From Marvinbryantia sp. (GTDB lineage Bacteria > Bacillota > Clostridia > Lachnospirales > Lachnospiraceae), in NCBI GenBank assembly GCA_016297895.1, contig JAEDFS010000001.1, positions 1 through 64,000 of the forward strand: a DNA stretch of 64,000 nt, read 5' to 3'. A model generated the notes under the pieces. The model did not search any database and had not been told where the DNA came from. It worked only from the letters and a program-made list of their open reading frames with translations. Every line of letters starts with the position of its first letter. Positions within the stretch are counted from its first letter, which is position 1. The position numbers were made by a program, and so were the translations under genes. Shown here one piece after another: positions 61,854-64,000 of this stretch.

Positions 61854-63128
61854 ATGCTGATCATTAAAAATGCAAAGATCCTGGATCCGGCCAGCGGCTT
61901 TGATCGGACAGGGGACATTGAAGTAGAAAACGGCAGAATCACCATGCTTGGAGGAAGCAGTGACCGGCCTTTAAAAAAAGGAGATCAGGTGATCGATGCG
62001 GCGGGAATGACCGTGGCACCGGGGCTTATTGATACCCATGTTCATTTCCGGGATCCCGGATTTACTTATAAGGAAGACATCTTTACCGGTGCCCGTGCTG
62101 CGGCAGCGGGGGGATTTACCACAGTGGTTTGTATGGCTAATACAAAGCCGGTGGCAGATAATGAAAAAACAGTTTCCTATATTATGGAGAAGGCAGCAAA
62201 GACAGGGATCCATGTGCTGACAGCTGCAGCGGTTTCCAGAAATTTTGAGGGAAAAGAACTGACGGATTTTCAGAAACTGATGGAATGCGGAGCGGTGGGA
62301 TTTACCGATGACGGGATTCCTCTGAAAGATGGGGAGCTGGTGGAAAAAGCCATGATGCTGGCAGCGCAGCTGAATGTCCCCATCAGTCTCCATGAGGAAG
62401 ATCCGGCGATGATCGAACGGCCGGGCGTGAATAAAGGAAAGGTATCGGAGATTCTGGGATACGGAGGGGCGTCTTCGGCATCCGAGTATACCATGGTACG
62501 AAGAGACTGTGAGCTGGCATTAAAGACCCGGGCAGATGTAGTGATTCAGCATATCAGTGCGGCGGAAACCGTGGATATCATCCGGGATTACTGGCATCGG
62601 GGGGCAAAAGTCCACGGGGAAGTGACACCCCAGCATTTTTCACTGACAGAAGAGATCGTGCTGGAAAAAGGAAGCCTTGCAAGGGTGAATCCTCCCATCC
62701 GTACGGAAAGAGACAGACAGGCTCTCATAGAAGGCCTCAAAGACGGCACCCTGGATATCATATCTACCGATCATGCACCCCACAGCAGAGAGGAAAAAGA
62801 AAAAGACATCAAAGAGGCACCCAGCGGGATGATCGGACTGGAGACCTCATTAGCCCTTGGCATTACCAGTCTGGTGAAGCCGGGCCATCTGGATCTGATG
62901 ACTCTGCTGGAAAAGATGACCGTTAATCCGGCAGGGCTTTATCATCTGGATGCGGGGACCCTCAGGGAAGGCGGACGGGCAGATATGGTGATTTTTGATG
63001 AGAAGGAAACCTGGACGGTAGGGGATCATTTTCATTCAAAGTCCAACAATTCGCCTTTTATCGGAAAAGAACTTACGGGAAAAGTGAAATATACCATCTG
63101 TGACGGCAGAGTGGTCTATCAGGATTAG
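61854..63128 (+). CDS. pyrC: Dihydroorotase
   Basis: PyrC closes carbamoyl-aspartate to dihydroorotate in pyrimidine synthesis. The 424-residue protein is a class I dihydroorotase with the metal-binding DTHVHFRDPGF at about 59-69, a following lysine-containing segment, EVTPQHFSLTEE and the catalytic STDHAPHS. It starts a pyrC-pyrK-pyrD order; the next gene begins 21 nt downstream. Confidence 0.97.
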   Translation: MLIIKNAKILDPASGFDRTGDIEVENGRITMLGGSSDRPLKKGDQVIDAAGMTVAPGLIDTHVHFRDPGFTYKEDIFTGARAAAAGGFTTVVCMANTKPVADNEKTVSYIMEKAAKTGIHVLTAAAVSRNFEGKELTDFQKLMECGAVGFTDDGIPLKDGELVEKAMMLAAQLNVPISLHEEDPAMIERPGVNKGKVSEILGYGGASSASEYTMVRRDCELALKTRADVVIQHISAAETVDIIRDYWHRGAKVHGEVTPQHFSLTEEIVLEKGSLARVNPPIRTERDRQALIEGLKDGTLDIISTDHAPHSREEKEKDIKEAPSGMIGLETSLALGITSLVKPGHLDLMTLLEKMTVNPAGLYHLDAGTLREGGRADMVIFDEKETWTVGDHFHSKSNNSPFIGKELTGKVKYTICDGRVVYQD

Positions 63129-63149
63129 ATAACAGGAGGAAAAGCGGGA

Positions 63150-63869
63150 ATGGGAAAAATTTTGGAGAATCGGAAAGTAGATCAGGATTTTTACCTGATG
63201 ACAGTGTCTGAAAAAAACACGGCGGCGATGGGACAGTTTTATATGCTGAGATGCTGGGAGGAGTATCCGGTTTTGAGCCGACCCATCAGTGTGTTTGATG
63301 CGAATGAGGAGACGGTAAGCTTCTTATATAAAGTGGTGGGAAAGGGAACGGAACTGTTTACCCGTTTAAAAGCAGGAGATGAGATTACACTGGATGGTCC
63401 TCACGGCAACGGATTTCCGGAACTGCCGGATAAGAAAAAGATTGCGCTGGTAGGAGGAGGAGTGGGAATCGCACCCCTGTATCTTGCTGCCAGGACCTAC
63501 AAAGCTCAGAATCCGGACTGCAGAGTGGACATCTATCTGGGATTTTCCGGAGAACCGATCCTGGTGGAGGAATATCAGAAAGTGGCAGATCATGTGACTG
63601 TCAATGTGGGGGGATTTGTGACAGACGATATCGATCCCACAGAATATGATGCCATTGTCACCTGCGGTCCCGGTATTATGATGAAGGTACTCTATGAAAA
63701 ATGTGTGAAGACCGGCTGCAGTGCCCCGCTTTATGTGTCTATGGAAAACAGAATGGCCTGCGGCATCGGCGCCTGTCTGGTCTGCAGCTGCAAAACAAAA
63801 GAAGGAAATAAAAAAGTCTGCAAGGACGGACCGGTATTTTTAGGAAGCGAGGTGTTTGGCATTGAGTAA
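63150..63869 (+). CDS. pyrK: Dihydroorotate dehydrogenase electron-transfer subunit
   Basis: PyrK carries FAD and a [2Fe-2S] cluster and passes electrons from PyrD to NAD. The 239-residue protein has the FAD-binding SRPISVFD, the nucleotide-binding [15 protein letters not shown] and the C-terminal cluster motif [11 protein letters not shown] plus a later Cys (KVCKDGP). This makes the enzyme a class 1B, NAD-linked dihydroorotate dehydrogenase. Its stop overlaps the pyrD start by 8 nt. Confidence 0.97.
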   Translation: MGKILENRKVDQDFYLMTVSEKNTAAMGQFYMLRCWEEYPVLSRPISVFDANEETVSFLYKVVGKGTELFTRLKAGDEITLDGPHGNGFPELPDKKKIALVGGGVGIAPLYLAARTYKAQNPDCRVDIYLGFSGEPILVEEYQKVADHVTVNVGGFVTDDIDPTEYDAIVTCGPGIMMKVLYEKCVKTGCSAPLYVSMENRMACGIGACLVCSCKTKEGNKKVCKDGPVFLGSEVFGIE

Positions 63870-64000
63870 CAGATTAAAAACCACGTTTGCAGGAGTGGAA
63901 TTTAAGAATCCGGTGGTACTGGCTTCCGGTACCTGCGGGTTTGGACGGGAACTGAATGAATATTTTGATATTGAAAGGCTGGGAGGTCTTTGTTCCAAAG
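63862..64000 (+). CDS. pyrD: Dihydroorotate dehydrogenase, catalytic subunit (3' end outside window)
   Basis: PyrD oxidises dihydroorotate to orotate on FMN. The TTG at 63862, 7 nt after GAGGTG, opens a frame to the window end (46 residues) reading [28 protein letters not shown], the standard start of PyrDB-type enzymes. It overlaps pyrK by 8 nt, so the two subunits are translated together. The truncation is the window edge, not a gene defect. Confidence 0.93.
   Translation, partial: MSNRLKTTFAGVEFKNPVVLASGTCGFGRELNEYFDIERLGGLCSK

Overview
The window is about 64 kb of chromosome from a low-to-mid GC Gram-positive anaerobe. The clostridial gene order, a Spo0E-type protein, PrkC/PrpC, HprK and meso-diaminopimelate-type MurE all point to Clostridia. 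Protein sequences and gene neighbourhoods look most like Lachnospiraceae (Blautia/Dorea-like), but the genus is an inference. Almost everything is core genome. I see no rRNA, tRNA, CRISPR array, prophage or insertion sequence.

Layout. (1) Positions 1-13,297: the end of the S10 operon, the spc operon and the alpha operon (rpsS to rplQ, with secY, adk, map, a KOW protein and infA). Several gene junctions here hold clear RNA hairpins, notably the 283-nt leader before rpsM, the rplQ leader and a promoter/inverted-repeat element before rpmJ. (2) 13,298-15,680: two adjacent G3E (COG0523) P-loop GTPase genes. One has a long His/Cys-rich metal-binding segment. The other is a divergent GTPase fused to a DUF1980/TIGR03943-like domain. 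The pair is flanked on both sides by compact RNA structures that I cannot assign to a known family. (3) 15,752-29,045: murE, priA, then def-fmt-yugP-rsmB-rlmN-prpC-prkC-rsgA-rpe-thiN, a tightly overlapping translation-quality-control and signalling operon. (4) 29,214-31,338: ychF, lgt and a 49-residue Spo0E-like gene, closed by a strong terminator. (5) 31,449-44,750: a dcw cell-division and wall cluster (mraZ, rsmH, ftsL, two tandem class B PBPs, mraY, murD, ftsW, murA, ftsQ, ftsZ). It has MraZ boxes in the leader but no ftsA, murG, murC or murF. (6) 44,838-50,975: an amidase with cell-wall-binding repeats, a nucleotidyltransferase, uvrC, hprK and glcK, ended by a perfect bidirectional terminator. 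(7) 50,987-56,700: a class A PBP on the minus strand, then an IMPACT-family gene, murI, a DUF1934 gene and tcdA. (8) 56,820-61,603 (minus strand): a complete branched-chain amino-acid ABC transporter, livK-H-M-G-F. (9) 61,854 to the end: pyrC, pyrK and the first part of pyrD.

Together the genes cover ribosome synthesis, protein secretion and maturation, peptidoglycan precursor synthesis and polymerisation, septation, Ser/Thr-kinase signalling, carbon catabolite control and pyrimidine synthesis. The least explained part is the G3E GTPase pair with its flanking structured RNAs. A zinc-allocation role is plausible because the preceding ribosomal operons encode zinc-binding forms of S14 and L36, and Adk has a Cys4 zinc lid. 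That link is inference. All RNA structures are hand-paired from a single sequence and lack covariation support.
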